Source of the DNA: Actinobacteria bacterium UBA4719
GTDB taxonomy: Bacteria; Actinomycetota; Actinomycetes; Actinomycetales; Dermatophilaceae
Direction of reading: 5' to 3'
NCBI GenBank assembly: GCA_002404345.1
Contig: DHJN01000096.1
Coordinates: forward strand, 1,235 to 21,274
Length of the DNA: 20,040 nt
Below the pieces are notes generated by a model that was not told where the DNA came from, did not search any database, and saw only the letters and a program-made list of their open reading frames with translations. The position numbers were made by a program, and so were the translations under genes. Shown here one piece after another: positions 5,833-12,792 of the stretch. Numbering within the stretch: the first letter of the stretch is position 1; every line of letters starts with the position of its first letter.

Positions 5833-6714
5833 CTAGCTGGCTGCGCGCTCATCGCCCTGCGACGTCGGCGGACGGCCCACGTCGTCCGGAGTCGATCCAG
5901 GTGCTCCAGGTGCTCCAGGTGCTCCACTGTCGTCATCGCTCTCCAGCGTGGCTCCGTCACCCTTGATGCTCTTGTCGATCTTGTCGATCTTGTCGGCGGC
6001 GTCTTGCTGCAGCACCTTTGCCTTGGCCCTGGCTGCGGCAAGCAACCGGTCCTTCATCGACGTGGCGTACATGTCGACATACTCCTGACGTGACAGGAGC
6101 ATCAGCCCGTACATGAGCTCGTCGGTGATGGAGCGCAGGACGAACCTGTCATCCTCCATGCCTTCGTAACGGGAGAAGTCCAGCGGCTTACCGATGCGCA
6201 CCCCGATGCGCATGATCTTGGGGACCCTCTTGCCGGCCGGCTGCGCCTTGTCCGTTCCGATCATGGCCACCGGCAACACAGGGCAACCCGCCTCCAGCGC
6301 CATCCTGGCCACGCCGGTGCGTCCGCGATAGAGCCGGCCGTCGGGCGAGCGGGTGCCCTCGGGGTAGATGCCGAGCAGCTCACCGCGGCGCAGAACCTTC
6401 AGGCCGCTGTTCAGTGCCGCCTCGCCGGCGCCCCCACCGGAGCGGTCGACCGACAGCTGGCCGGCGCCCTTTAAGAAGGCCGCCGTGGCCCGGCCCTTGA
6501 TGCCACGACCCGTGAAGTAGTCGGACTTGGCCAGGAAGGTGACCCGGCGCGGAACCACAAGTGGCAAGAAGATGGAGTCGGAGAACGAGAGGTGGTTGCT
6601 GGCGAAGATGGCGGCGCCCTCGGTCGGGATGTTCTCCTCGCCCTCGACCCACGGGCGGAACAGCAACCTCATGATCGGCCCGAGCACGAGGGTCTTGAGC
6701 ACCCAGTAGAACAA
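5833..6714 (-). CDS. plsC: 1-acyl-sn-glycerol-3-phosphate acyltransferase (PlsC family)
   Basis: Membrane-associated acyltransferase that should transfer an acyl group to lysophosphatidate or a related lysolipid to make phosphatidate-type phospholipid precursors. Motif I NHLSFSD (His41, Asp46), the block YPEGTRSPDG (Glu119) and VLPVAMIGTD are all present. The N-terminus FYWVLKTLVLGPIMRLLFRPWVEG is a typical hydrophobic anchor. The start is a TTG at 6712-6714 with GAGGGAG upstream; the more obvious ATG nearby is out of frame. The C-terminal 60 residues are a low-complexity charged tail with KIDKIDK and GAPGAPGAPG runs coded by 9-bp repeats (5971-5995, 5901-5926). It is first in a run with macS and macR. 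Resembles Rv2182c by recalled synteny. Confidence 0.9.
   Translation of the reverse strand: MFYWVLKTLVLGPIMRLLFRPWVEGEENIPTEGAAIFASNHLSFSDSIFLPLVVPRRVTFLAKSDYFTGRGIKGRATAAFLKGAGQLSVDRSGGGAGEAALNSGLKVLRRGELLGIYPEGTRSPDGRLYRGRTGVARMALEAGCPVLPVAMIGTDKAQPAGKRVPKIMRIGVRIGKPLDFSRYEGMEDDRFVLRSITDELMYGLMLLSRQEYVDMYATSMKDRLLAAARAKAKVLQQDAADKIDKIDKSIKGDGATLESDDDSGAPGAPGAPGSTPDDVGRPPTSQGDERAAS
5901..5995 (+). repeat. Two 9-bp microrepeat tracts in the plsC tail
   Basis: GTGCTCCAG is repeated almost three times at 5901-5926 and CTTGTCGAT almost three times at 5971-5995. Both keep frame and encode the Gly-Ala-Pro and Lys-Ile-Asp runs of the non-catalytic C-terminal tail, where length change should be tolerated. 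Confidence 0.9.
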
Positions 6715-6854
6715 CCCGGAACATCTCCCTCAGCTGAGAAACCAGACCCACTGCCGACGAACGAATCGTACGACACTATGCGCGGGTCGCGGGTCGTGCG
6801 AGGATTCCCGTACAAGGACCGCCGCGGTCTTCTCAAGAGCTCAGGAGTGTATCT
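6715..6854. promoter_or_regulatory. Divergent intergenic region between plsC and the esterase gene
   Basis: These 140 bases must hold promoters for both directions. On the minus strand two TANNNT candidates for a plsC -10 box are TACGAT (6765-6770) and TAGTGT (6773-6778). On the plus strand a good ribosome site AGGAG (6843-6847) precedes the esterase GTG, but no convincing -10/-35 pair stands out. Confidence 0.5.
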
Positions 6855-7604
6855 GTGGCCATTCTGACCGGCGCCGAACCGTTCAGCCATGACGGATCCG
6901 ATGTCGGCGTGCTGTTGTGCCACGGCTTCACCGGTACGCCGCAGAGCATGCGCCCGTGGGGCGAGTACCTCGCCGACAAGGGCTACACGGTGCACGGCCC
7001 GCTCCTGCCCGGACACGGCACCACCTGGCAGGAGATGAACCGCACTCGCTGGGAGGACTGGTACTCCTGCGTCGACACAGCATTCCGCGAGCTGCACCAG
7101 ACCTGCGAACGTGTCGTGGTCTGTGGCCTCTCCATGGGCGGAGCTCTGGCCCTGCAGCTGGCCCAGGAGCACGGCCCCCGCATCGACGGCCTGGTCCTGG
7201 TCAACCCCGCGGTCAAGTTCGAGGACCCGCGCATCCGACTGCTGCCCGTCCTCAAGCACCTCGTGGGGTCGTTGGAGGCGATCGGCAACGACGTCAAGAA
7301 ACCGGGCGTCACCGAGCTCGCGTACACCCGCACCCCGTTGAAGGCCGCCCACTCCCAGCTGGTCGCCTGGCAGTCGGTCATCCGCGACCTGCCCGAAGTC
7401 ACCCAGCCTGTGCTGCTGCTGCGCTCACTCCAGGACCACGTCGTGCCCGCCTCGAGCTCAGCCATGATCCTGTCCAGGATCTCGAGCCGGGATGTCACCG
7501 AGATCCTGCTCGAGGACTCGTATCACGTTGCCACAATTGACAATGACGCTCCGCGCATCTTTGACGAGTCCGCCAAGTTCATCGAGCGCACGACCCTGAC
7601 GTGA
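6855..7604 (+). CDS. Serine carboxylesterase / monoacylglycerol lipase-like alpha/beta hydrolase
   Basis: 249-residue cytoplasmic esterase resembling Est30-type carboxylesterases that cleave short to medium acyl esters. The oxyanion motif is LLCHGFTGTP (about 20-29), the nucleophile elbow GLSMGG with Ser93, the acid Asp194 in RSLQDHVVP and the base His224 in DSYHVATID, so the triad is complete. LLPGHGTTWQEM is the conserved post-oxyanion loop. GTG 6855-6857 was chosen because AGGAG lies seven bases upstream and the protein then has the family length. The gene overlaps the next by four bases (GTGA, 7601-7604). Beside an acyltransferase gene it may work in lipid turnover, which is inference. 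No signal peptide. Confidence 0.9.
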   Translation: MAILTGAEPFSHDGSDVGVLLCHGFTGTPQSMRPWGEYLADKGYTVHGPLLPGHGTTWQEMNRTRWEDWYSCVDTAFRELHQTCERVVVCGLSMGGALALQLAQEHGPRIDGLVLVNPAVKFEDPRIRLLPVLKHLVGSLEAIGNDVKKPGVTELAYTRTPLKAAHSQLVAWQSVIRDLPEVTQPVLLLRSLQDHVVPASSSAMILSRISSRDVTEILLEDSYHVATIDNDAPRIFDESAKFIERTTLT

Positions 7605-8206
7605 ACGATCCCGAGCTTTGGCACCCGTCCGACGGCTTCGACGATGACGCGATATTCGCCGACATCATCGCTCACATCAACGATGACGAGGCGGAACCCG
7701 AGCGAACAACGCAGCCCCCTGCCGAGCAGACCGACGGGTCAAACGTTCATGAGGCAACCGACAAGACAACCCACGAGCCGACCGATCACGAGGCGACCGA
7801 TCTTACCGATCAGGAGACGACCGATCAGGAGACGACCGATCGGGCTCCAGGTGACCATGACCAGTGGCCCATCAACCAGCCTCCGGTGCTGCCCACGCCG
7901 GGCGACCCACAAGCCGTTCCGACTCCGCAGGTATGGCGGGCGCACGAGGTGGACGACGAGTACGAGGAGCACTTCGAACCACCACCGATAAAGCCACTGC
8001 CGGTCGGCGACCTGCAGTTCTGGGCCATCATCGCCGGCATGGGTGGCGGGCCCTTAATGCTGCTGTACCTTGTGTTCTTCAACCGCGACGCGAGCAGCTA
8101 CTGGATGCTCACCGCCATCGCCATGTCCGTCGGCGGCTTCGCCCTGCTGGTCTCACGCCTGCCGCGCACTCACGAGGATGACGACGACGACGGCGCTCGC
8201 CTTTGA
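7601..8206 (+). CDS. Acidic two-pass membrane protein of unknown function
   Basis: 201 residues. An Asp/Glu-rich N-terminus (PELWHPSDGFDDDAIFADIIAHINDDEAEPE) is followed by a Thr/Asp/Glu low-complexity stretch with QETTD repeats (about 50-82) and a Pro-rich linker with EEHFEPPPIKPLPVGDL. Two hydrophobic helices lie at about 138-160 and 167-186, and there is a DEDDDDD-type acidic tail. The pattern of an FEPPPxxPLP motif just before two helices looks like a conserved actinobacterial family, but I cannot name it or assign a function. The start GTG overlaps the esterase stop, so translation is probably coupled. The soluble part is expected in the cytoplasm. Confidence 0.82.
   Translation: MNDPELWHPSDGFDDDAIFADIIAHINDDEAEPERTTQPPAEQTDGSNVHEATDKTTHEPTDHEATDLTDQETTDQETTDRAPGDHDQWPINQPPVLPTPGDPQAVPTPQVWRAHEVDDEYEEHFEPPPIKPLPVGDLQFWAIIAGMGGGPLMLLYLVFFNRDASSYWMLTAIAMSVGGFALLVSRLPRTHEDDDDDGARL
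7805..7841 (+). repeat. 15-bp in-frame tandem repeat
   Basis: ACCGATCAGGAGACG occurs twice (7805-7819, 7820-7834) and is followed by a partial ACCGATC. It encodes the TDQET repeats of the low-complexity segment, so copy number can change without breaking frame. Confidence 0.88.
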
Positions 8207-8290
8207 CGTTCGTCGGACCAGACGCCTCAGGCAGGGGCACCCACGAAAGGCCCGGATCCACTCAGGCGAGGTGTGACCCAGGTCAGTCGG

Positions 8291-8306
8291 CCGGCTATTC
8301 AGCCGG
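8291..8306. terminator. Short inverted repeat between convergent genes
   Basis: CCGGCT-ATTC-AGCCGG is a perfect six-base stem with a four-base loop and includes the stop codon of ROK kinase 1. It sits between converging transcription units. There is no U-run, as is common in high-GC actinobacteria, so its role as a bidirectional terminator is tentative. Confidence 0.45.
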
Positions 8307-9266
8307 GTTCCGGGCGAGGTCCGCCGCACCGATCAGGCCTGCGTCATTGCCCAGCTGCGCGACCACGACACGAGCCTCCGGCCGGTATCCGCGGCCGGTC
8401 AGCTGCCGCTTGAACGTCTCACGCGCAGCGTTCAGCAACAGGTCACCGGCAGCGCTCACGCCGCCGCCGATGACGAACGTGCCGGGGTCGAAGGCCGCCG
8501 CCAGATTGGCGATACCGACGCCCAGCCAGTTGCCGATCTCGGCGAGAAGCTCGCGAGCCGTCGGGTCGCCATCGCGCGCGGCCTGCGTGATCAGTGGGCC
8601 GGTCAGGTTGCCGGGAACGCCATCGACGCGATCGAGCAGGTCGCTGGCCATCGGAGAGTTGGCCGAGAACATTGAGCGTGCTTCTCGCACCAGAGCGTTG
8701 CCGCTGGCGTACTGCTCCCAGCACCCGCGGTTGCCGCACTCGCAACGGTGACCGCCCGGCACTACCTGCATATGTCCGAACTCTCCGGCGATGCCGAAGC
8801 GACCCCGTTGCACCTCACCGTTGATCAGGATGCCGCCCCCGATGCCCGTGCCCAACGTGATCATCATGACGTGGCTCTCCCCCTGCGCCGCCCCGAACTT
8901 CCATTCGGCCCAGGCCGCCGCGTTGGCGTCGTTGTCCACGAAGATCGGCACCGCGACGCGCTTTTGGAGGGCCTCCCGGAGGGGTTCGTGCCGCCACGAC
9001 AGATGTGGGGCGAACACCACTGTCGCCCGGTCCGCCGCGACAAAGCCGGCAGCGCCGATACCAACGGCGGCAACGGTCTCGGGCCCGACGATCTTCATCA
9101 GCTCAGCGACGACCTCGACGATCGTGCCCTCGACCACCGACGGACGCTTGGAACGATGCGGAGTGTCCCGGCGTGCGCGATGGGTGATGTTGCCATCGAC
9201 GTCGACCACTCCGCCGGCCACCTTGGTGCCGCCGATGTCGATGCCAATAGCAAGCTTGCTGTTCAT
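8295..9266 (-). CDS. ROK family glucokinase (kinase 1, last gene of operon)
   Basis: 323-residue ROK sugar kinase, most like actinobacterial glucokinase GlkA, which phosphorylates glucose to glucose 6-phosphate with ATP. The phosphate-binding motif IGIDIGGTK (Asp10) is at the N-terminus. The catalytic base Asp113 is in DNDANAAAW, and the sugar-binding segment is GEFGHMQV (Glu162, His165). The zinc motif CECGNRGCWEQYASG gives Cys175/177/182 with that His. The C-terminal LGNDAGLIGAADLAR is canonical. The start ATG (9264-9266) overlaps a TGA as ATGA, the last of four such junctions made by a 62-bp repeat array. It has a second complete ROK gene directly upstream. Substrate is inferred from the family. 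Confidence 0.92.
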   Translation of the reverse strand: MNSKLAIGIDIGGTKVAGGVVDVDGNITHRARRDTPHRSKRPSVVEGTIVEVVAELMKIVGPETVAAVGIGAAGFVAADRATVVFAPHLSWRHEPLREALQKRVAVPIFVDNDANAAAWAEWKFGAAQGESHVMMITLGTGIGGGILINGEVQRGRFGIAGEFGHMQVVPGGHRCECGNRGCWEQYASGNALVREARSMFSANSPMASDLLDRVDGVPGNLTGPLITQAARDGDPTARELLAEIGNWLGVGIANLAAAFDPGTFVIGGGVSAAGDLLLNAARETFKRQLTGRGYRPEARVVVAQLGNDAGLIGAADLARNPAE

Positions 9267-9328
9267 GTGCGAGCCCGAGCGGCCAGATCTGACTGCAGCA
9301 TGGTGCAGGGCGTCCGCCCGGGGCTCAT
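9263..9328 (-). CDS. Mini-ORF 3 of the 62-bp array (21 codons plus stop)
   Basis: It starts at ATG 9326-9328, overlapping the stop of mini-ORF 2. It runs MSPGRTPCTM through LAARART and stops at TGA 9263-9265, overlapping the ATG of ROK kinase 1. No Shine-Dalgarno is visible, so expression would depend on termination-reinitiation. A relay role is inferred. Confidence 0.45.
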   Translation of the reverse strand: MSPGRTPCTMLQSDLAARART

Positions 9329-9390
9329 GTGCGAGCCCGAGCGGCCAGGTCTGACTGCAGCACGGTGCAGGGCGTCCGCCCGGGTCTCAT
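9325..9390 (-). CDS. Mini-ORF 2 of the 62-bp array (21 codons plus stop)
   Basis: It starts at ATG 9388-9390 inside ATGA, begins MRPGRTPCTV, ends LAARART, and its TGA (9325-9327) overlaps the next ATG. The only residue change from mini-ORF 1 is Ser2 to Arg. Confidence 0.45.
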   Translation of the reverse strand: MRPGRTPCTVLQSDLAARART

Positions 9391-9452
9391 GTGCGAGCCC
9401 GAGCGGCCAGGTCTGACTGCAGCACGGTGCAGGGCGTCCGCCCGGGGCTCAT
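9387..9452 (-). CDS. Mini-ORF 1 of the 62-bp array (21 codons plus stop)
   Basis: The ATG at 9450-9452 overlaps the TGA that ends ROK kinase 2. The frame reads MSPGRTPCTV to LAARART and stops at 9387-9389, again inside ATGA. The last seven residues copy the ROK kinase 2 C-terminus with one substitution. Confidence 0.45.
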   Translation of the reverse strand: MSPGRTPCTVLQSDLAARART

Positions 9453-10399
9453 GTGCGAGTCCGAGCGGCCAGATCGGCGGCGCCGATCATCCCGGCGTCA
9501 TTGCCAAGGCTCGCCAGAGCGAACCGGGCCTCCGGCCGGTGCCCGCGACCCGTCAGCTGGCGACGGAACGCGGCAAGAGCCGGATTGATCAGCAGACCCC
9601 CTGCCTCGGACACTCCCCCACCCAGAATGACCAGCTCGGGGTCGAGGATGGCCGCGACCGAGGCCAGGCCCTCACCGATCCACGCTCCGAGGTCGGCCAG
9701 CAGCTCGACCGCAGCTGGATCGCCCTCGACTGCTGCTCTGGTGACGTCTGGTCCGCTGAGCGCGGCGGGATCACCAGCGCACAGCTCCCCCAGACGAGCA
9801 GCGTGCGGTGTTCCGGAGATGACGAGCTCACGGGCCTCCCGTACCAGAGCGTTGCCACTGGCGTACTGCTCCCAGCAGCCGCGATTGCCACAACCACAAC
9901 GGATTCCGTTCGGAACCACGCGCACGTGGCCCAGCTCTGCGGCCACGCCGAACGCCCCGCGCATGAGATCACCTCCGGCCACGATGCCGCCTCCGATGCC
10001 GGTGCCGACAGTGACCATCACCATGTCCTCCGCCCCAGCAGCGACTCCGAAACGGAACTCACCCCAGGTCGCGGCGTTGGCGTCGTTCTCGAGGGTGACG
10101 GGCAGGTCAAGGACCGACTCGAGATGCCGTTTGAACGGTTCGTCTCGCCACGCCAGGTTCGGGGCGAAGAGCACCCTGGACCCAGAACGGTCGATGAAGC
10201 CGGCGCAGGCGATGCCGACAGCGTCGATCGAGCACTCCAGGGACAGCTCCCGGACCAGATCGGCTACCTCCCGCGCGATGGCCGCAGGATCATGGGCCGG
10301 AGTGTCCTTGCGCCCCTTGGCCAGAATCACCCCGCTCCCGTCGATGACACCACCACTGATCTTGGTGCCACCGATGTCGAGCCCGATCGTCGCGCTCAC
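9449..10399 (-). CDS. ROK family glucokinase-like protein (kinase 2)
   Basis: 316 residues, paralogous to kinase 1 over the whole length. It has GLDIGGTK (Asp8), LENDANAATWGE with catalytic Asp106, and AAELGHVRV with Glu/His, in which the family Phe is Leu. The zinc motif CGCGNRGCWEQYASGNALVREAR gives Cys168/170/175. All catalytic residues remain, so both copies look active. Divergence is spread evenly, suggesting an old duplication or different sugar preference rather than recent amplification. The start is GTG 10397-10399, five bases after the Cys-rich gene's stop. The final codons, DLAARTRT then TGA, are the founder of the 62-bp junction repeat that follows. ROK repressors carry an N-terminal helix-turn-helix, which is absent here. 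Confidence 0.9.
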   Translation of the reverse strand: MSATIGLDIGGTKISGGVIDGSGVILAKGRKDTPAHDPAAIAREVADLVRELSLECSIDAVGIACAGFIDRSGSRVLFAPNLAWRDEPFKRHLESVLDLPVTLENDANAATWGEFRFGVAAGAEDMVMVTVGTGIGGGIVAGGDLMRGAFGVAAELGHVRVVPNGIRCGCGNRGCWEQYASGNALVREARELVISGTPHAARLGELCAGDPAALSGPDVTRAAVEGDPAAVELLADLGAWIGEGLASVAAILDPELVILGGGVSEAGGLLINPALAAFRRQLTGRGHRPEARFALASLGNDAGMIGAADLAARTRT

Positions 10400-10404
10400 C
10401 TACG

Positions 10405-10896
10405 TCAACCTTCGCTTTCGTCACCTACAGGAATGTCCTGGACCGTAGTGCGATCACCATCGGGACTGCCCGAAGCCGGCCTGGCGGAGGACGCCGGATC
10501 GGATGCCCGTGACCGCGTGGCCACGTCCCGCAGGCTGGCAGCCACAGCCAGGGCGAGGTCGGCCAGCAGATCCACGGTCTCAGGCCGGACCGATCGCAGC
10601 AACCCGATTCCCCGACATAACGGACAGATCCTGCAAGCGGTCGGGGTCTTATCGCTTTCGCCCCCACAAACGCTGCAGGTACCAGCCGAGGGCTCGTCCG
10701 CCGCCTCGGGGTCGTCTGCGGGGTGCGCGGCATGCGGCGCGTCGGGTCGCCCAGGCTCCTGAGCCCGCCCACCGGCATACGGGCTCGGGTCCTCACCGCG
10801 GCTGGAGGTCGAGCGTGCCATCGTGGCCATGTCCTCGATCAGCCGCGCGGCCTCCTGGGCAACCGTGCCGATCGCAGACGGGGGTTGCTCAGTCAT
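10405..10896 (-). CDS. Small Cys-rich, zinc-ribbon-like protein of unknown function
   Basis: 163 residues from ATG 10894-10896. An N-terminal helix (IGTVAQEAARLIEDMATMAR) is followed by a disordered Pro/Ala/Asp linker. Then comes a compact motif CSVCGG...CRICPLCRG (Cys74, 77, 88, 91, 94) that probably binds zinc. A helical segment RPETVDLLADLALAVAASLRDV follows, and the tail is Ser/Pro-rich. This arrangement recurs in actinobacteria next to the ArsA-like ATPase gene, from memory; no function is known to me. The start overlaps the arsA stop as ATGA (10893-10896), so translation is coupled. An upstream in-frame GTG/ATG extension is less likely because of this overlap. Confidence 0.82.
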   Translation of the reverse strand: MTEQPPSAIGTVAQEAARLIEDMATMARSTSSRGEDPSPYAGGRAQEPGRPDAPHAAHPADDPEAADEPSAGTCSVCGGESDKTPTACRICPLCRGIGLLRSVRPETVDLLADLALAVAASLRDVATRSRASDPASSARPASGSPDGDRTTVQDIPVGDESEG

Positions 10897-12176
10897 ACAC
10901 GGGCCACACTTTCTCGTCCATTCACGGGCCACAATCTCTCGTCAGGAACGAACCGCACCCGAAGGGTCGCGTTCCGCACCACCGCACCCGTGACGACACA
11001 CCGCCGCAGGACACTCGGCAGGGACAGCACCCGGCGATGGTCGGCCACCGATACGAGCAGCTCGTCGTCGCGTCGTTTGAGGTCTACCTCGGCAGCCGTC
11101 ACCAACGGCAGCGGCAACGTCAGGAGGTAGCCGCCATCTTCAGGCCGCACAGTCATGCCCTGCGTGGGTGCTGTCGTCAGCACATCGCCCATCTCACCAG
11201 TGCGCGCACCCGCAAGCGCTGCGAGTGCGTCCGTGCCCACAGGCTCGTGCGAGAGGTATGGAGTGAGGACGATCGGCAGCGGATCAAAGGAGTTACGGAC
11301 CTCGGACAGACCCCGTTGCTGGGCCTCATTCCAGCCGGCCAGCCACGGAGTGTCGGTAGATTCCCGACCCGACTCGCGAAAGCTCGCTTCTGGGGCATCC
11401 GCGGCGGGGGAGTCCGCCTGTGGGAAAACACGGTTGACCACGACCTGGTCCACGGCAAAACCGTAGAGCCGCAAAGAGGTCAGCGTCCGACGTGACTCGG
11501 CGATGACCACCCGCTCCGGGGTGAGCACCAATCGCACGGAGGTCGTGTCAGCAGTCAGGATCGACTGGATCTCACGCAGGGACTCGTGCCAACGACGCAA
11601 GGTCTCCAACACCTGCACCCCGGGCATCGGGAGCCCCGTGGCTGCCACGGCTGCGGGACGTAGCGAGCGCATGAGGCCTCGCTGGGCCGGCATGAGCCGC
11701 TCAAGGTGCCAGGTCAGTGCCTCGGGCAAGGCCAACAACCGCAACGTCTCCGCAGTCGGCGCACAGTCGACGACCACCAGGTCCCAGGGGCCGGACTCGA
11801 CCTGCGTCCGCAGCTCGAGCAGCGCGACGATCTCGTCGGCACCGGGGAGCTCGGTCAGCTCGTCAGCCACCACCGGGTCGATACCGAGGCCCTTGAACAC
11901 GGTCAGGAGATAGTCCTGCACCGACCGCCAGGAGCGCCGGACGCTATGCGAAGCACTGAGCTGCAAGGCAGACAGGCCAGGTTCGACCTCGACCACAGGG
12001 TCGGGGTCGTCAGGTGCGGTCACCAGGTCAACACCCAGAGCGTCACCGAGCGAGTGCGCCGCGTCGGTCGACATGACCAAGGTCTTGATGCCCTGACGGG
12101 CGGCTTGTACGGCGGTTGCCGCGGCCGTCGTCGTCTTGCCGACCCCGCCTTTGCCGGTGAAGAGAACGACTCTCAC
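10893..12176 (-). CDS. ArsA/GET3-family ATPase with C-terminal HSP20-like domain
   Basis: 427-residue cytoplasmic P-loop ATPase. FTGKGGVGKTTTAAA is the deviant Walker A with signature Lys9, and STDAAHSLGDALG is switch I; LVVVDCAPTAETLRLLALP is switch II. The C-terminal part (about 350-415: GYLLTLPLPLVTAAEVDLKRRDDELLVSVADHRRVLSLPSVL) is an alpha-crystallin-like beta-sandwich, as in ArsA_HSP20 proteins. There is no arsenite transporter or ArsR gene beside it, so arsenic resistance is unlikely; the family role in actinobacteria is unclear. By recalled synteny it matches Rv2184c. The start is GTG 12174-12176, 19 bases after the SRPBCC gene. The last eight residues are odd (GRESVARV) because a decayed 25-bp duplication covers the 3' end. 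Confidence 0.88.
   Translation of the reverse strand: MRVVLFTGKGGVGKTTTAAATAVQAARQGIKTLVMSTDAAHSLGDALGVDLVTAPDDPDPVVEVEPGLSALQLSASHSVRRSWRSVQDYLLTVFKGLGIDPVVADELTELPGADEIVALLELRTQVESGPWDLVVVDCAPTAETLRLLALPEALTWHLERLMPAQRGLMRSLRPAAVAATGLPMPGVQVLETLRRWHESLREIQSILTADTTSVRLVLTPERVVIAESRRTLTSLRLYGFAVDQVVVNRVFPQADSPAADAPEASFRESGRESTDTPWLAGWNEAQQRGLSEVRNSFDPLPIVLTPYLSHEPVGTDALAALAGARTGEMGDVLTTAPTQGMTVRPEDGGYLLTLPLPLVTAAEVDLKRRDDELLVSVADHRRVLSLPSVLRRCVVTGAVVRNATLRVRFVPDERLWPVNGRESVARV
10898..10943 (-). repeat. Degenerate 25-bp direct repeat at the arsA 3' end
   Basis: Two blocks starting CACGGGCCACA and ending CTCGTC (10898-10918, 10923-10943) differ at two or three positions and are offset by 25 bases. 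On the coding strand each ends in GTG plus an ATG; the downstream one is the ATG that starts the Cys-rich gene. It looks like an older junction duplication. Confidence 0.75.
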
Positions 12177-12195
12177 GAGATGCCCCAGCGCCGGC

Positions 12196-12639
12196 TCAAG
12201 CCTCGACGTGTTTCTTCAGTTCCTTCAGCGCGGCATCGATGATGACCTTCTCCGCCTTGCGCTTGAGCATGCCGAGCATGGGGATCTTGACGTCCACCGA
12301 CAGCCGGTAGGTGACCGCCGTACCCGCGCCGTTGGCCTCAAGGGTGTAGGAGCCGTTCATCGCCTTGAGCACCTGGGCGCTGACCAGGATCCACGAGACC
12401 ACCCCGGTGCCGTCGTCAGACACGTCCCAGTCGTACTCCAGGACGTAGGTGTCCTTGATGGCACCGGCAGAGAGGGTGAACTCGACCTGGTCGGCCCATC
12501 CGTCCCCGTCTTCGGAGATCACCGCGACCTTCTTTACCTCGCCAGCCCATTCGGGATAGCGCTCGAAGTCGGCAATGACGTCGAGAACCGCCCCCGGCGC
12601 GGCGGCGACGACGATGCTGGACTCAGTGCGATCGGCCAT
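12196..12639 (-). CDS. SRPBCC / polyketide cyclase-like lipid-binding fold protein
   Basis: 147-residue START-like domain protein with a helix-grip fold and a hydrophobic cavity. SSIVVAAAPGAVLDVIADFERYPEWAGEVKKVAV is the typical N-terminal strand and helix, and LKRKAEKVIIDAALKELKKHVEA is the long C-terminal helix that closes the cavity. No catalytic residues can be assigned. It heads the minus-strand operon with the ArsA-like ATPase and, by recalled synteny, corresponds to Rv2185c. Its ATG is preceded by a TAGCCT -10 box with only six bases between, and no Shine-Dalgarno is visible, so the mRNA is probably leaderless. Ligand unknown; lipid or isoprenoid binding is a family-based guess. Confidence 0.88.
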   Translation of the reverse strand: MADRTESSIVVAAAPGAVLDVIADFERYPEWAGEVKKVAVISEDGDGWADQVEFTLSAGAIKDTYVLEYDWDVSDDGTGVVSWILVSAQVLKAMNGSYTLEANGAGTAVTYRLSVDVKIPMLGMLKRKAEKVIIDAALKELKKHVEA

Positions 12640-12645
12640 GCGCGA

Positions 12646-12651
12646 AGGCTA
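12646..12651 (-). promoter_or_regulatory. -10 box TAGCCT for a leaderless SRPBCC-operon transcript
   Basis: On the minus strand TAGCCT ends six bases before the ATG, so transcription should begin at or next to the start codon. There is no clear -35 box and no ribosome site. Confidence 0.55.
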
Positions 12652-12723
12652 CCTTGCGATCTGGGCCACCACGCCATACGTCTGCCGGGTGACCGGCGCT
12701 GCCTGTCGCCAGTACTTCACCGT

Positions 12724-12745
12724 GGCGACCTGACGGCGACCTGAC
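12724..12745 (+). repeat. 11-bp tandem duplication in a divergent promoter region
   Basis: GGCGACCTGAC occurs twice head to tail, about 50 bases upstream of the -10 box proposed for the acyl-CoA ligase gene. It could bring two copies of a regulator site, but nothing identifies one. Confidence 0.7.
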
Positions 12746-12792
12746 CTGCGAGATTGGCGACGGGCGATGCACCGGAGACCTCCTGGTCGGAC

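Larger units (their letters stand above)
9264..9475 (-). repeat. 62-bp tandem array, three full copies plus a partial one, between two ROK genes
   Basis: Full units are 9264-9325, 9326-9387 and 9388-9449, differing at only a few bases; a partial unit continues to about 9475 inside the upstream ROK gene. Each unit contains a copy of the last eight codons of ROK kinase 2 (DLAARART-like) with its TGA overlapped by ATG. The partial unit is the original gene end and the last ATG is the real start of ROK kinase 1. The array therefore arose by repeated duplication of the junction. Confidence 0.96.

Noticed and set aside
9264..9475. CRISPR array
   Set aside because: The 62-bp units are contiguous with no spacers, and each is a copy of a gene junction.
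9329..10762. Long plus-strand open frame (477 codons) opposite ROK kinase 2 and the Cys-rich gene
   Set aside because: It is antisense to a complete ROK gene and begins inside the 62-bp repeat, so its repeated N-terminus only reflects the array.
10893..12176. Arsenite efflux ATPase
   Set aside because: There is no arsB, arsD or arsR nearby and the HSP20-like C-terminal domain and synteny point to a different actinobacterial family.
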